Assembly: GCA_005880695.1 (NCBI GenBank)
Contig: VBGR01000032.1
Span: 56,592 to 120,591 of the forward strand
Origin: Chloroflexota bacterium
Lineage (GTDB): Bacteria; Chloroflexota; Dormibacteria; Dormibacterales; Dormibacteraceae
DNA: 64,000 bases
Direction: 5' to 3'
Under the pieces are notes generated by a model. That model worked only from the letters and a program-made list of their open reading frames with translations. It ran no database searches and was not told the origin of the DNA. Position numbers and translations under genes: made by a program. Positions 40,582 to 49,997 of the stretch are shown piece by piece. Positions within the stretch are counted from its first letter, which is position 1; each line of letters opens with the position of its first letter.

Positions 40582-41432
40582 GCTCGGGCCTCGTCGTCGA
40601 TGCCCACCACCACTTCTGGCCGCAGCCCAAGCCCGAGCTTTACCCCTGGCTGACTGAGCCGCTGGCGGGCCTCCGGCGTCCCTTCGGCCCTGACGACCTG
40701 CGCCCCCTGCTGGAAGCCGCCGGCGTGGACCGCACGGTCCTGGTCCAGACCAGGTCCAGCCTGGACGAGTCCATCGACCTCCTGGCCACGGCTGCCGGGT
40801 CCGGCTTCGTGGCGGGCGTGGTGGCCTGGGTCGATCTCACCGACCCGGCGGTCCGGCGGGCGATCGCCCGGCTGCGCGCAGCGCCAGGCGGGGAGCGGCT
40901 CGTCGGGATCCGGCACCAAGCCCATGACGAGGCCGACGCGGGCTGGCTGGCGCGGGCGGAGGTGCACCAGGGCTTGGCAGCGGTGGCCGAGGCAGGCCTT
41001 GCCTACGACCTCCTCGTCAGGACTCCCCAGCTGCCGGCGGCCGTCGCCGCGGCGAGGGCGCTCCCCAGCCTCCGGTTCGTGATCGATCACCTCGCCAAGC
41101 CGGGCATCGCGGCCGGTCCCGAAGACCTCGACTGGGCTGCCGGCATGATGCCCTTCGCGGACCTTCCGAATGTGAGCTGCAAGCTCTCCGGGATGGTTAC
41201 CGAGGCGGACTGGGCCGGCTGGCAGCCGGCCGACCTGCAGCCGTACGTCGACAGGGTGTACTCCTGGTTCGGCGAGGACCGACTGCTCTACGGCTCGGAC
41301 TGGCCCGTCTGCCTGGTTGCCGCCGATTATGGCCGCGTCATGGACACGCTGCACCAGCTGCTGTCAGGCCGGTCGGAGGAGGCGCGGCGGAAGGTCTTCG
41401 GGGCCAACGCAATGCGGATCTATTCGCTTTGA
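40578..41432 (+). CDS. amidohydrolase 2, L-fuconolactonase-like
   Basis: The 284-residue TIM-barrel metalloenzyme opens with DAHHHFWPQ, the metal-binding start of the amidohydrolase 2 family, and ends with YGSDWPVC, which provides the catalytic Asp. FVIDHLAKPGIAAG gives the middle His. L-fuconolactonase and L-rhamnono-gamma-lactonase belong here. Its position after an aldose dehydrogenase and before an SDR supports lactone hydrolysis in a non-phosphorylated deoxysugar pathway. GTG 40578 overlaps the preceding stop. Confidence 0.8.
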   Translation: MSSGLVVDAHHHFWPQPKPELYPWLTEPLAGLRRPFGPDDLRPLLEAAGVDRTVLVQTRSSLDESIDLLATAAGSGFVAGVVAWVDLTDPAVRRAIARLRAAPGGERLVGIRHQAHDEADAGWLARAEVHQGLAAVAEAGLAYDLLVRTPQLPAAVAAARALPSLRFVIDHLAKPGIAAGPEDLDWAAGMMPFADLPNVSCKLSGMVTEADWAGWQPADLQPYVDRVYSWFGEDRLLYGSDWPVCLVAADYGRVMDTLHQLLSGRSEEARRKVFGANAMRIYSL

Positions 41433-41460
41433 AGAGATGAGCGTGTTGAGGGAGGAAGCG

Positions 41461-42213
41461 ATGCGACTACAGGACAAGGTCTGCCTGATCACGGGCGCCG
41501 GCTCGGGTATCGGCCGCGCTACGGCCGAGCTGTTCGCCCGGGAGGGCGCGACCATTCTGGCCACCGACGTCGACGAGGCGGCGGCGCTCAAGACGGCCGC
41601 GGACGTGGCTGGACGTGGCTGGCGGCTGGACGTCACCGACCAGGCCTCCTGCGAGTCGGTGGTGGCGGAGGCGATCCGGCAGACCGGCCGCATCGACGTG
41701 CTCTTCAACAACGCCGGCATCGCCGGCGTGGGGCGGCTGCACGAGACCTCGCTCGAGCTCTGGGAGCGCGTCATGGCCGTGAACGTACGCGGGGTCTTTC
41801 TCGCCAGCCGGGCGGTCCTGCCGCACATGATCGAGCAGCGCTCCGGCTCGATCGTCAACATGTCCTCCTGCATCGCCGAGATCGGGCTCGCCGAGCGCGC
41901 GAGCTACGGTGCGTCAAAGGGCGCCGTGCTGGCTTTGACGCGCTGCATGCAGGCGGACTACGCGCAGTTCGGGATTCGCGTCAACGCTCTCCTGCCCGGC
42001 ACCATCCACACACCGTTCGTCGACCGCTACCTGAAGGAGTCTTACGCCGACCCGCAGGTTGGCCTGGAGACCATCAAGAAGCGCCAGCTCCTGGGAGAGC
42101 TGGGCCGGGCCGAGGATGTCGCCTACGCGGCGCTCTACCTGGCCAGCGACGAGTCGCGCTTCGTGCTCGCGACGGCGATGTACGTGGACGGCGGCGTGCG
42201 CGGAGCCAAGTAG
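41461..42213 (+). CDS. SDR oxidoreductase, keto-deoxysugar-acid dehydrogenase-like
   Basis: The 250-residue classical short-chain dehydrogenase has the NAD-binding TGAGSGIGRA, the NNAG motif, the catalytic Ser in NMSS, the YGASK catalytic pair and a C-terminal YVDGGVRGAK. In L-fucose breakdown an SDR oxidises 2-keto-3-deoxy-L-fuconate, which fits the order of genes here. No dehydratase (mandelate racemase type) is in the set, so one step must be encoded elsewhere. ATG 41461 follows GGGAGGAAGC; the ATG at 41437 lacks a binding site. Confidence 0.85.
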   Translation: MRLQDKVCLITGAGSGIGRATAELFAREGATILATDVDEAAALKTAADVAGRGWRLDVTDQASCESVVAEAIRQTGRIDVLFNNAGIAGVGRLHETSLELWERVMAVNVRGVFLASRAVLPHMIEQRSGSIVNMSSCIAEIGLAERASYGASKGAVLALTRCMQADYAQFGIRVNALLPGTIHTPFVDRYLKESYADPQVGLETIKKRQLLGELGRAEDVAYAALYLASDESRFVLATAMYVDGGVRGAK

Positions 42214-42216
42214 CCC

Positions 42217-42234
42217 GGGCGAGAGGGTACGCCC
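42217..42234. terminator. small hairpin between convergent genes
   Basis: GGGCG (42217-42221) and CGCCC (42230-42234) pair across an 8-nt loop in the 21-bp gap between the convergent SDR and VWA genes. It could serve both strands, but the stem is short and has no T run. Confidence 0.3.
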
Positions 42235-43179
42235 TTAGGGAAAGACGCGAAACCAGCGCAGGCTGAGGAGCCCGCCCAGGAGCAGAACCACCGCGCCGGC
42301 GATCATCGTCGCGACGGTGATGTCCACGCGCAGGAACTGCCAGGCGAACTCCGAGCCCAGGCGCTGGTAAATCTGGTTCAGCTGCCCAGCCGCCTGTGCG
42401 TAGTAGTACTTGCCGCCAGTCGTTGTGGCGATGTTCTGCAGCGCCGTCTCGTCCACGCCGTCGACCTGCTGGCCGTGCACGTAGGTCGTGGCGCCGCGCT
42501 GTCCGACGCCGATCGTGTCGATCGGAATCCCGCCGGCCTTGGCGCTCTGCGCCGCCACCATCGGGTCAACACCTGCGTTCGAGGAGCCGTCGGTGAGCAG
42601 CACGATCATCGCCGGCGACTGTCGCGCCGCCGAGGCGGTGCTGCGCCTGCCCAGCTGCTGCACCGCGAGATCGATGCCGTCGCCGATCGCGGTGCCGCCG
42701 CCCGGCCGCAGCGTGTCCAGCGCGGACGTCACGTTGGAACGGTTGTCCGTCAGTGGCGTGATGAGGGCGGCGCGCTCGTTGAAGCTGACCAATCCGACCC
42801 GGGCATTGCTGGGCAGCGCCGTGATCAGAGATCGCGCGGCCGTGGTGGCGGCGTCAAGACGGGAAGGCTGGACGTCGGTCGCCTGCATGGAGCCGGAGAC
42901 GTCGATCACCAGTATCACGTCGGCCTGGTTGCGCGCCACCTCCAGGTTCAAGATCGGACCGGCAGCCGCGAGCAGCAGGCCGGCGATGCCGAGGAGGAAG
43001 AAGATCGGCGGCAGATGGCGCCGGAAGCGCGGCGGGTGCGGAACCACCGAACGCAGCAGCTCGAGATTGGTGAAACGGACTGCGTAGGCGCGGCGGCGGC
43101 CTTGCATCAAGAGGTAGATGCCGGCCAGCGCCGGGACTATGAGCAGCCCGAGCAGCCAGAGAGGGTTCTGGAAGCTCAT
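42235..43179 (-). CDS. BatA-like von Willebrand factor A membrane protein
   Basis: The 314-residue protein has two N-terminal membrane helices (about 8-25 and 57-77), a VWA domain (about 88-270) and a C-terminal helix (about 288-308). The metal site is intact: DVSGS at residues 98-102 and LLTDGSSNAG. BatA-type proteins work with MoxR ATPases and DUF58 proteins, here encoded just upstream, and are thought to help assembly or metal loading of other proteins. The ATG overlaps the DUF58 stop (ATGA). Confidence 0.85.
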   Translation of the reverse strand: MSFQNPLWLLGLLIVPALAGIYLLMQGRRRAYAVRFTNLELLRSVVPHPPRFRRHLPPIFFLLGIAGLLLAAAGPILNLEVARNQADVILVIDVSGSMQATDVQPSRLDAATTAARSLITALPSNARVGLVSFNERAALITPLTDNRSNVTSALDTLRPGGGTAIGDGIDLAVQQLGRRSTASAARQSPAMIVLLTDGSSNAGVDPMVAAQSAKAGGIPIDTIGVGQRGATTYVHGQQVDGVDETALQNIATTTGGKYYYAQAAGQLNQIYQRLGSEFAWQFLRVDITVATMIAGAVVLLLGGLLSLRWFRVFP

Positions 43180-44111
43180 CGGACGCGCGCTCCAGGCCGC
43201 CAGCGCGCCTGCGCCGCGATCGATCTCAGAAGGCGGATCAGCTGCCCGAGCACGTCCTCAGAGGTGGTCACCTCGATCGGGAAGGCGCCCGCGGCGAGGA
43301 TCTCGGCGCGCAGCTGGGCCTGACGCTCCGCCGCGGCCCTCTGAAAGCGGTCGCGGAGCCTGCTGCTGCGCGTGTCCACCTCGAGCTGGCGGCCGGTCTC
43401 GGGGTCTTCGAAGGTGACCAGCCCGACGTCCGGGATCGCCTGCTCGCGAGGGTCGGTGATCATGGCCGCCACGACCTCGTGCTTCAGCGACAACGCGCGC
43501 AGGTGCAGCTGCCAGCCGGGCGGCGACTGGAAGTCGCTCACGACCAGGAGCAGGGACGGGCGCCGGATGATGCGCGCCGCCGTGGTCAGGGCCGCGGCCA
43601 GGTCGGTGGGACCGTCCTCACCAGGGCCAGGCGCCCGGCGTGCTTCCGCCATCAGGGCGGACCGCGAGCGGCGGCCGGACGACGGCGGTAGAACCCTTCC
43701 CACGGCGCGGTCGAAGGTGATCGCGCCGACCCGGTTGCCGCGCCGCGCGAAGAGCACGGAGGCGGCTACGACCAGGTCCGCCGCAGCTTCGCGCTTCAGG
43801 CAGAGCGCGGTTCCCCAGTCAAGGGACCGGCTGGTGTCGACGAGAAGCCAGGCGTCCAGCCCCCGGTCGGGGTGCGCCAGCCTTACGAAGGTCCGGCCCG
43901 AACGGGCGGAGAGGCTCCAGTCGATCTGGCGAGGATCGTCACCGGGGACGTACTCGCGAGCGTCCGCGTACTCGAGACCGGCCCCGAGCCCCCGCGAGCG
44001 CTCTTCCCCTGACGGATGCACACCGAGCCGGCGCATGACCGGCCAGCGCAGCGCGCCCAGCCGGTACTCGACGGGCGGCGCCTTGGGCGCGTCCGGCTTG
44101 CGGTCAGGCAT
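43176..44111 (-). CDS. DUF58 domain protein of the MoxR module
   Basis: The 311-residue soluble protein has the DUF58 hallmark GDDPRQIDWSLSARSGRTFVR, followed by a degenerate VWA-like fold (LLVDTSRSLDWG, LLLVVSDFQSPPGWQ). DUF58 proteins are constant partners of MoxR ATPases and VWA proteins. The start ATG 44111 overlaps the MoxR stop by 8 bp and gives a normal length; the longer frame into MoxR is not used. Its role is inferred to be that of an adaptor between the ATPase and its substrate. Confidence 0.85.
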   Translation of the reverse strand: MPDRKPDAPKAPPVEYRLGALRWPVMRRLGVHPSGEERSRGLGAGLEYADAREYVPGDDPRQIDWSLSARSGRTFVRLAHPDRGLDAWLLVDTSRSLDWGTALCLKREAAADLVVAASVLFARRGNRVGAITFDRAVGRVLPPSSGRRSRSALMAEARRAPGPGEDGPTDLAAALTTAARIIRRPSLLLVVSDFQSPPGWQLHLRALSLKHEVVAAMITDPREQAIPDVGLVTFEDPETGRQLEVDTRSSRLRDRFQRAAAERQAQLRAEILAAGAFPIEVTTSEDVLGQLIRLLRSIAAQARWRPGARVR

Positions 44112-45204
44112 GCCGGTCCCGCATGTCCAGCTGAGGTGGCGGGTTCCGCTCCAGCAGAGCGGCCACGATGTGCTCAGCCGTGACGCCGGCCGCGATGCCT
44201 TCATAGCTGAGGAGCAGCCGATGCCGGATCACCTCAGGCGCCACGTCCCGGACGTCCTGAGGCAGCGCGTACTCGCGGCCCCTGATGAAGGCCAGGGAGC
44301 GGGCGGCCGCCACCAGGTGGATCGTGGCGCGGGGGCTGGCCCCGTAGGCGATCGCCGTGGCGAAGTCGGGCAAGCCAAGCTCGGCTGGTTGCCGGGTGGC
44401 CGTGGTCAGCCTCGCCGCGTAGGCCACGACGGCCGGGTCGACATAGGTCTCGGCGGCGGCCTTCTGCATCTCGGCGAGCTTTTTCAACGTCAGCACCTGG
44501 CGGAGCTCGACGGCCGGCCCGGTGATGCGGTGGACGACCACGACCTCCTCCGGATAGGTGGGATAGCCGACCAGGACCTTGAGCATGAACCTGTCGATCT
44601 GCGCCTCCGGCAGCGGGTAGGTGCCGTCGGCCTCGATGGGGTTCTCAGTCGCCAGCACGATGAATGGCTCCGGGATGGGGAAGGTCTCCTTGCCGATCGT
44701 GACCTGGTGCTCCTGCATGACCTCCAGGAGGGCGGACTGCACCTTCGCCGGTGCGCGGTTGATCTCGTCGGCGAGCAGCAGGTTGCAGAAGATCGGTCCC
44801 AGCTCGGTCGAGAACTCGGCGTTCCGCGGGTCGAAGACGCGCGTGCCGACGAGGTCGGCGGGGACCAGATCCGGTGTGAACTGGATGCGTCCGAACTTGC
44901 CCCCCACCGCGGTAGCCAGGGCCTTGACGGTCGCGGTCTTGGCAATGCCCGGCACGCCCTCGATGAGAACGTGACCCTGGGCGAGCAATGCCACCAGGAG
45001 CCGTTCCAAAAGCAGATCCTGGCCGACGATCAGGCGCTTCACCTCGAAGAGGACCTCCTCCAGCGGTGAGGGTCGGGAGGTGGGCGCGTGCGTCGCCGGC
45101 GCAGGTGGCCGCGCGTGGCCCGGCGGGTAGGGTGGCGCGGGCAGGGCCGGCTGGGACACGGCCGGTGCAGGGACCGTTTCAGGGGCGGGCTGGGGCTCTT
45201 CCAT
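44104..45204 (-). CDS. MoxR-family AAA+ ATPase
   Basis: The 366-residue protein has a Pro/Ala-rich N-terminus (1-45), then the MoxR AAA+ core: Walker A GVPGIAKTATVKAL near residue 79, Walker B LLADEINRAPAKVQSALLE, sensor 1 VLATENPIEADGTYPLPEAQIDRF and a C-terminal lid domain (ASPRATIHL). MoxR ATPases act as chaperones that activate metal- or cofactor-dependent proteins. GGAGAACC lies 5 nt before the ATG. Together with DUF58 and VWA genes downstream it is a standard module; the client is unknown. Confidence 0.9.
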   Translation of the reverse strand: MEEPQPAPETVPAPAVSQPALPAPPYPPGHARPPAPATHAPTSRPSPLEEVLFEVKRLIVGQDLLLERLLVALLAQGHVLIEGVPGIAKTATVKALATAVGGKFGRIQFTPDLVPADLVGTRVFDPRNAEFSTELGPIFCNLLLADEINRAPAKVQSALLEVMQEHQVTIGKETFPIPEPFIVLATENPIEADGTYPLPEAQIDRFMLKVLVGYPTYPEEVVVVHRITGPAVELRQVLTLKKLAEMQKAAAETYVDPAVVAYAARLTTATRQPAELGLPDFATAIAYGASPRATIHLVAAARSLAFIRGREYALPQDVRDVAPEVIRHRLLLSYEGIAAGVTAEHIVAALLERNPPPQLDMRDRHA

Positions 45205-45244
45205 TTCAGGTTCTCCTTTTTTGGCTCAGGCGGTTCTTGTCAGC

Positions 45245-46387
45245 TCAGGGAGTGATCGGCCGCTCGCCGAGCGTGACGGTGACCGTCTTGGTCTGGCCGG
45301 TTGCCGAGCGCAGCGTCACCTTGACCGTGTCGCCCGGCTTGTAACCGGAGAGGACCTGGCTCACCGCGTTCGTGTCAGCCACGCCGTGCCCCCCGATGTC
45401 GGTGATCGTCCAGCCGGCCTGGATACCCGCCTTGTCGGCAGGTCCACCGGCCACCACGCTCTGGACGTTCGCGCCGCCAGAGGTGTCGTCGCGGGTCGTG
45501 ATGCCGAGGTAGGCGCGGTTTGTATGTGTGACGGTGCCGCTGCCGATCAGCTGGTTCGTGATGTCGACCACCTGGTTGCTCGGGATCGCGAAGCCGATGT
45601 TTTCCGAAGGCTGGCTCGGCGGGCTCGATGGGCTCGACGGCTGGCGGTCGCTGCCGGAGAGCGTCGGGACCCCGATCACCTGGCCGGAGATGTTGACGAG
45701 AGCCCCACCGGAGTTGCCTGGGTTGATTCCCGCGGTGGTCTGGATGAGGTCGGTCAGCGTGACGCCGTTGCCCTCCGACTGCGTGCGGCCGGTGGCGCTC
45801 ACGATGCCCTCGGTGACCGTGCCGGCGAGCCCGTAGGGCGCTCCGATCGCCAGCACCACGTCGCCGACCACGACTTTCGAGGAGTCGGCGAAGGCGGCCG
45901 GCTTGAGCGAGCCCGCGTCCGCCCTGATCACGGCCAGGTCGTTCTGTGTGTAGGAGCCCACGAGCTGGGCCGGATACTGGCGCCCGTCGGAGGCGATGAT
46001 CGTGATCACGCTCGCGCCGGAGACGACGTGCGCGTTGGTGACGATGTCGCCGCGGCCGTCCAGCACGATGCCAGACCCGATGCCGTTGCCGACGTTGACC
46101 TCGACGACAGACGGCGAGGCCTGCGTCGCGATCTTGCGGAGCGTGTCCTGGAACTGGCTCAAGGCGCCCGTGCCTGGGGCGGGGTTGACAGGCGCCGGGG
46201 CGGGCGACCCGGTCACGCCAGGGCTCGGCTGGGTCGCGGTCGACCCCGTCGCCGGTTTGCCGCCGCGCGCCGCCTGCGAAGTCTCCGTCGGGCTGGCGAA
46301 GCGGATCCCGGGGACCGAGCAGCCTGCCATGAGCAGCACAGCTACGCTTGCCAGCAGGAGCGGCCGGAGCCGGCGTCTCAACCCCAC
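45245..46387 (-). CDS. HtrA/DegP-like trypsin-fold protease with PDZ domain, lipoprotein
   Basis: The 380-residue protein starts with a lipoprotein signal ending LLMAGCSVPG. A Gly/Pro/Thr-rich linker follows to residue 75, then the protease (about 80-280) with catalytic His in IVTNAHVVSG, Asp in QNDLAVIRAD and Ser in GINPGNSGGALVN. One PDZ domain (about 295-370) holds RAYLGITTRDD and ADKAGIQAGWTITDIGG. It is a membrane-tethered quality-control protease for exported proteins. The start is GTG at 46387. It lies 40 bp downstream of the acyl-CoA synthetase stop and 40 bp upstream of the moxR start, all on the minus strand. Confidence 0.88.
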   Translation of the reverse strand: MGLRRRLRPLLLASVAVLLMAGCSVPGIRFASPTETSQAARGGKPATGSTATQPSPGVTGSPAPAPVNPAPGTGALSQFQDTLRKIATQASPSVVEVNVGNGIGSGIVLDGRGDIVTNAHVVSGASVITIIASDGRQYPAQLVGSYTQNDLAVIRADAGSLKPAAFADSSKVVVGDVVLAIGAPYGLAGTVTEGIVSATGRTQSEGNGVTLTDLIQTTAGINPGNSGGALVNISGQVIGVPTLSGSDRQPSSPSSPPSQPSENIGFAIPSNQVVDITNQLIGSGTVTHTNRAYLGITTRDDTSGGANVQSVVAGGPADKAGIQAGWTITDIGGHGVADTNAVSQVLSGYKPGDTVKVTLRSATGQTKTVTVTLGERPITP

Positions 46388-46455
46388 GAACGGAAACTCT
46401 GACCCTTTCTGCTTAAAGAAAGCTGAGCCGCCAGGGTGGGCGGTGAGGGCGCGGG

Positions 46456-48183
46456 TTAGCGGCGGGCGGCGCCGGCTCGGGTGACGTCGTGGCCCGCGTA
46501 CATGCCGTCGATCTCTTTCGCGAAGCGCTCGGCGAGTACGCGCCGCTTCGGCTTCAGGGTGGGGGTCAGCTCACCGCCCTCCTCGCTGAACGTGTGCGGC
46601 AGGATCGTGAACTTTTTGACGGACTCCCAGCTGCCCAGGTCCTTGTTAGCGGAATCGATCGCGGCCTGGACCAGCTCGCGAACGCGGGGATCCTGAGCGA
46701 GCTCGTCAGGTGATCCCTCGATTCCGCGCCTCGCCAGGGCCGCCCAGTCGGGCACGATCAGGGCCGACACGAAGGGCCGGGCGTCTCCGATCAGGACCGC
46801 CCATTCGACCGCCGGGTCGCCCATCAGCCTCTCCTCGATCGGCATCGGGGCCACGTATTTGCCCGTCGAGGTCTTCATCAGCTCCTTCTTGCGGCCGGTG
46901 ATCGTCAGGTAGCCGTCCGCGTCGAGGTTGCCAAGGTCGCCGGTTCGGAGCATCCCGTCCGCCATCACCTCGGCGGTCGCCTCCGGATTGGCGTGGTAGC
47001 CGAGCATCAGTCCCGGCGAGCGGACCATGATCTCCTGGTCCTCGGCGATCTTGATCTCCACGCCGGGCAGGGCCCGGCCGACGGTGCCCCAGCGATGGGC
47101 GACCAGGGTGTTCAGCGTCGCGCCCGAGCTGAGCTCGGTCATGCCCCAGCCCTGCAAGATCGGGATGCCGACGTCCCAGAAGAAGCGCTCGACCTCGATT
47201 CCCAGCGGCGCGCCGCCGCTGACGAAAAAGCGGAGCCGGCCGCCGGTCAAGCGCTCGCGCAGGCGACCGAGCACTAGACGGTCGGCGAGCGGGTGCTCGA
47301 GCGGCAGGTGCCGGCGACCCGCAGCGTGCGCCCATTCGAAGAGGCCCCGCCGCAGCGCACTGCTCGATCGCACCGTGTCAAGCACCCGCTCCCGCACCTT
47401 CTCGAAAATGCGAGGGACGCCCAAGATCACAGTCGGCCGCGCGGCTGCCACGTCGTCGACCAATCGGTCGACCCCACGCGAGATCCAGATGGTCGCGCCC
47501 GCGCGGATGCCGACGCAAACGCTGGAGACGCGCTCGAAGACGTGCGCATAGGGCAGCGCCGAGAGGATCACGTCTTCCTCTCCGACGTGGATGGCGGCCA
47601 GGCTGGAGTCAGCCATATCGACCAGGTTCCGGTGGGCGAGCATGGCTCCTTTCGGTTCGCCGGTGGTTCCGGATGTATAGACGATGGTCGCCAGGTCGTC
47701 GCGCCCCAGCCGTCCCAGCCGGCGTTCCACCTCGGCCGCGTCAGCCTCGGCCGGCTCGGCCTGCAGCCAGGCCGCCACCTCCTCGTCGATCAGTCCGATC
47801 TGGAAACCGGGTCGCGGCTGGCCCAGCTTCTCCGCCAGCGCTGGCGTGGAGGCGATGGCGAACACCGCCTCGCTGTTCTTCAAGATGGAGTGCACGCTGG
47901 CCGGCGGGCTGCTGGTGTAGATCGGAACCGTGACCGCGCCGGCGGCCTGGACACCGAGGTCGCAGAGCAGCCACTCGGGGCGGTTCTCGGAGATCAGGGC
48001 AACCGTGTCGCCCGGCCGGACGCCGGCCCTGACCAGCGCCGCCGCGATGCGGGACACGCCGGTTGCGCCCTCCTCCCAGGTGATGGTCCGCCAGTCGCCG
48101 TCGCGGTGGTGATGCAGCCACGTGCGATTGCCGAGGCGAGCCGCCTGGGCGAAGAAGAACGCGGGCACGTTGGTCGGCTCCAT
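46456..48183 (-). CDS. long-chain acyl-CoA synthetase (AMP-forming)
   Basis: The 575-residue enzyme activates fatty acids with ATP and CoA. The AMP-binding motif IVYTSGTTGEPKGAM, the A5 motif GWGMTELSSGAT, the A7/A8 region LRTGDLGNLDADGYLTITGRKKELMKTSTGKYVAP and the late Lys in TLKPKRRVL are present, as in the FadD15/LC-FACS group. ATG 48183 is preferred because similarity begins with NVPAFFFAQAA; a GTG at 48237 would add 18 residues. It faces the ftsEX gene across about 70 bp. Confidence 0.88.
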   Translation of the reverse strand: MEPTNVPAFFFAQAARLGNRTWLHHHRDGDWRTITWEEGATGVSRIAAALVRAGVRPGDTVALISENRPEWLLCDLGVQAAGAVTVPIYTSSPPASVHSILKNSEAVFAIASTPALAEKLGQPRPGFQIGLIDEEVAAWLQAEPAEADAAEVERRLGRLGRDDLATIVYTSGTTGEPKGAMLAHRNLVDMADSSLAAIHVGEEDVILSALPYAHVFERVSSVCVGIRAGATIWISRGVDRLVDDVAAARPTVILGVPRIFEKVRERVLDTVRSSSALRRGLFEWAHAAGRRHLPLEHPLADRLVLGRLRERLTGGRLRFFVSGGAPLGIEVERFFWDVGIPILQGWGMTELSSGATLNTLVAHRWGTVGRALPGVEIKIAEDQEIMVRSPGLMLGYHANPEATAEVMADGMLRTGDLGNLDADGYLTITGRKKELMKTSTGKYVAPMPIEERLMGDPAVEWAVLIGDARPFVSALIVPDWAALARRGIEGSPDELAQDPRVRELVQAAIDSANKDLGSWESVKKFTILPHTFSEEGGELTPTLKPKRRVLAERFAKEIDGMYAGHDVTRAGAARR

Positions 48184-48254
48184 CGCGGCTAAATCGTAGG
48201 TCCCCGAAGTCCGTCCTAACCGTGTACTCAGGTCCACGGATCAAGCTAGGAGCA

Positions 48255-49997
48255 ATGCGCCTGCCGGGCCTAAGCTTGTCGGGGCTAAGAGGGATGGGGA
48301 GCCGGTCTGTGACCCGCGCTGCCGGCGCTGCTCAGTCGGCGCCAGAACAAGATCTGCAGACGGCCGCGCCTGCCGCGCCAGGGCGGCCGCTCGTAGAGGT
48401 GACCGGGTTGGCCAAGAGCTTCGGCAAGCTTGGCGTCTTCGACGAAGTCAGCCTCGCGGTCGGGCCCGGCGAGCTCGTGGTGGTGACCGGCTCCAGCGGA
48501 TCCGGGAAGACCACCCTCCTGCGTCTCCTGCACGGCCAGCTGCGGCCCACCCGTGGGAGCATCCGGGTCGCGGGCCGGAGCCTGCACCGACTCTGGCGCC
48601 GCGGCCTCGGCCGCGTCCGCCGCGACGTCGGCTTCATATTCCAGGATTTCCGCCTGCTGCCTCGCTTGACCGCGCTCGAAAACATCATCCTGGCGCTTCA
48701 GATCAGCGATCCGCAGCTGCCTCACAGCGTCATCCGGCGGCGTGCGCTGGAGGTTCTGGAGGCGCTCAGCCTCGGCCATCGCGGGCGGGCCTATCCAGCC
48801 CAGCTGTCAGCCGGCGAGCAGCAGCGCGTGGCCGTGGCTCGGGCGCTGGCCGGCCACCCGCAAATCCTGCTGGCCGATGAGCCGGTCACCGCCATCGATG
48901 CGCAGAACGCCCACATCGTGGTGCGGCTCTTGGAAGAAGCCGCCGCCAACGGCGCGGCCGTGATCGTGGCTTCCCACCACAACACTTATCGATCCCACCG
49001 CGAGCTGCGCCTGCCCGAGGGCAAGATCCTGCCCGGCCATCGCGGTCGCAAGGCTGGTGTTAGCGCCCAACCGGTTCGCCCGCGGCTCTGGCGCCGGCTT
49101 CTCGCGCTCTGCGCCAACAGCTTCCGGCTCGTCGTGCTGAGCGGCCTCCGGAGCTGGCGCCGTGACCTCCGCCTGATCGCGCCGGCGCTCGGTTCCATGG
49201 CGCTCCTGTTCCTGCTCTGCGGCCTGCTGTCGCTGGTCGGGGTGGCGGTCGCCGACGTCGGGGCCCGGGCCGCCGACCAGGCTTCTGTCGTGCGGGTCTA
49301 CCTGGCGCCGGACGCGGCGCCGGCGGACGTAGCCGCGCTCAAAGCCCGCCTGGCCGCAGACCCCAGAGTCGAGTCGATCCGCGAAGTGAGTGCTGAGCAG
49401 GCGCTGCGGGAAGCCAACGGCCGGCCCGGGCTCGGCGCGCTGGCAAGCCTCTCCACAAGCAACCCGTTCCCGGCCAGCCTGGACGTGCGCGCGCGCCGCC
49501 TGACCGACGTCGGCACGATCGCCGCGTTGGCAAAGGGCGATCCGGCCGCCGACCCCTCTTATCCGACCTCCTACGACCCTGACGCCTACTCCCGCCTCCA
49601 GCGCATGGGTCTGATCGTCGGAGGCATCGGCGCCGGCCTGCTGCTGCTCTTCCTGTTCGTCGCCTACAGCGTCGTCGCGAACTCGATGCGGGCGATCGCG
49701 ACGGCGCGTCGCGAGGAGGTGCTGGTGACCCGCCTGCTGGGAGCCCGGGGCTGGATGCTGCGGGGACCCTTCGTCGTTCAGGGCCTCGCTACCGGAGCTT
49801 TCGCGGGCGCCCTGGCCGCCGCAGTCGTCGCCGGCGGCTGGTTTCTCGCCGACCGTTTCGCGGCGGCGACTTACTCGCAGGTTCTCCCCGGCGCCGGCCC
49901 GGTCGCGATCCGGTTTGTGGTTGCCGGTCTCCTCACCGCCGGCCTCGTCCTGGGCGCGCTGACGGCGCTGCTCGGCTTCCGTCGGCTGCGGGCATGA
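48255..49997 (+). CDS. ftsEX: FtsE-FtsX fusion (cell division ABC protein)
   Basis: The 580-residue protein joins the two parts of the FtsEX complex, which are normally separate. Residues 1-250 are FtsE: Walker A GSSGSGKTT near residue 80, FIFQDFRLLPRLTALENI, the signature LSAGEQQRVAVARAL and Walker B ILLADEPVTAID. A linker of about 40 residues leads to FtsX: helix at about 305-330, extracytoplasmic loop to about 450 (PDAAPADVAALKARLAADPRVESIREVS), then three helices. FtsEX controls peptidoglycan hydrolases at division. The next gene, overlapping by 4 bp, encodes a coiled-coil M23 protein, the expected partner. ATG 48255 follows TAGGAG; GTG or ATG codons nearby are alternatives. Confidence 0.85.
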   Translation: MRLPGLSLSGLRGMGSRSVTRAAGAAQSAPEQDLQTAAPAAPGRPLVEVTGLAKSFGKLGVFDEVSLAVGPGELVVVTGSSGSGKTTLLRLLHGQLRPTRGSIRVAGRSLHRLWRRGLGRVRRDVGFIFQDFRLLPRLTALENIILALQISDPQLPHSVIRRRALEVLEALSLGHRGRAYPAQLSAGEQQRVAVARALAGHPQILLADEPVTAIDAQNAHIVVRLLEEAAANGAAVIVASHHNTYRSHRELRLPEGKILPGHRGRKAGVSAQPVRPRLWRRLLALCANSFRLVVLSGLRSWRRDLRLIAPALGSMALLFLLCGLLSLVGVAVADVGARAADQASVVRVYLAPDAAPADVAALKARLAADPRVESIREVSAEQALREANGRPGLGALASLSTSNPFPASLDVRARRLTDVGTIAALAKGDPAADPSYPTSYDPDAYSRLQRMGLIVGGIGAGLLLLFLFVAYSVVANSMRAIATARREEVLVTRLLGARGWMLRGPFVVQGLATGAFAGALAAAVVAGGWFLADRFAAATYSQVLPGAGPVAIRFVVAGLLTAGLVLGALTALLGFRRLRA

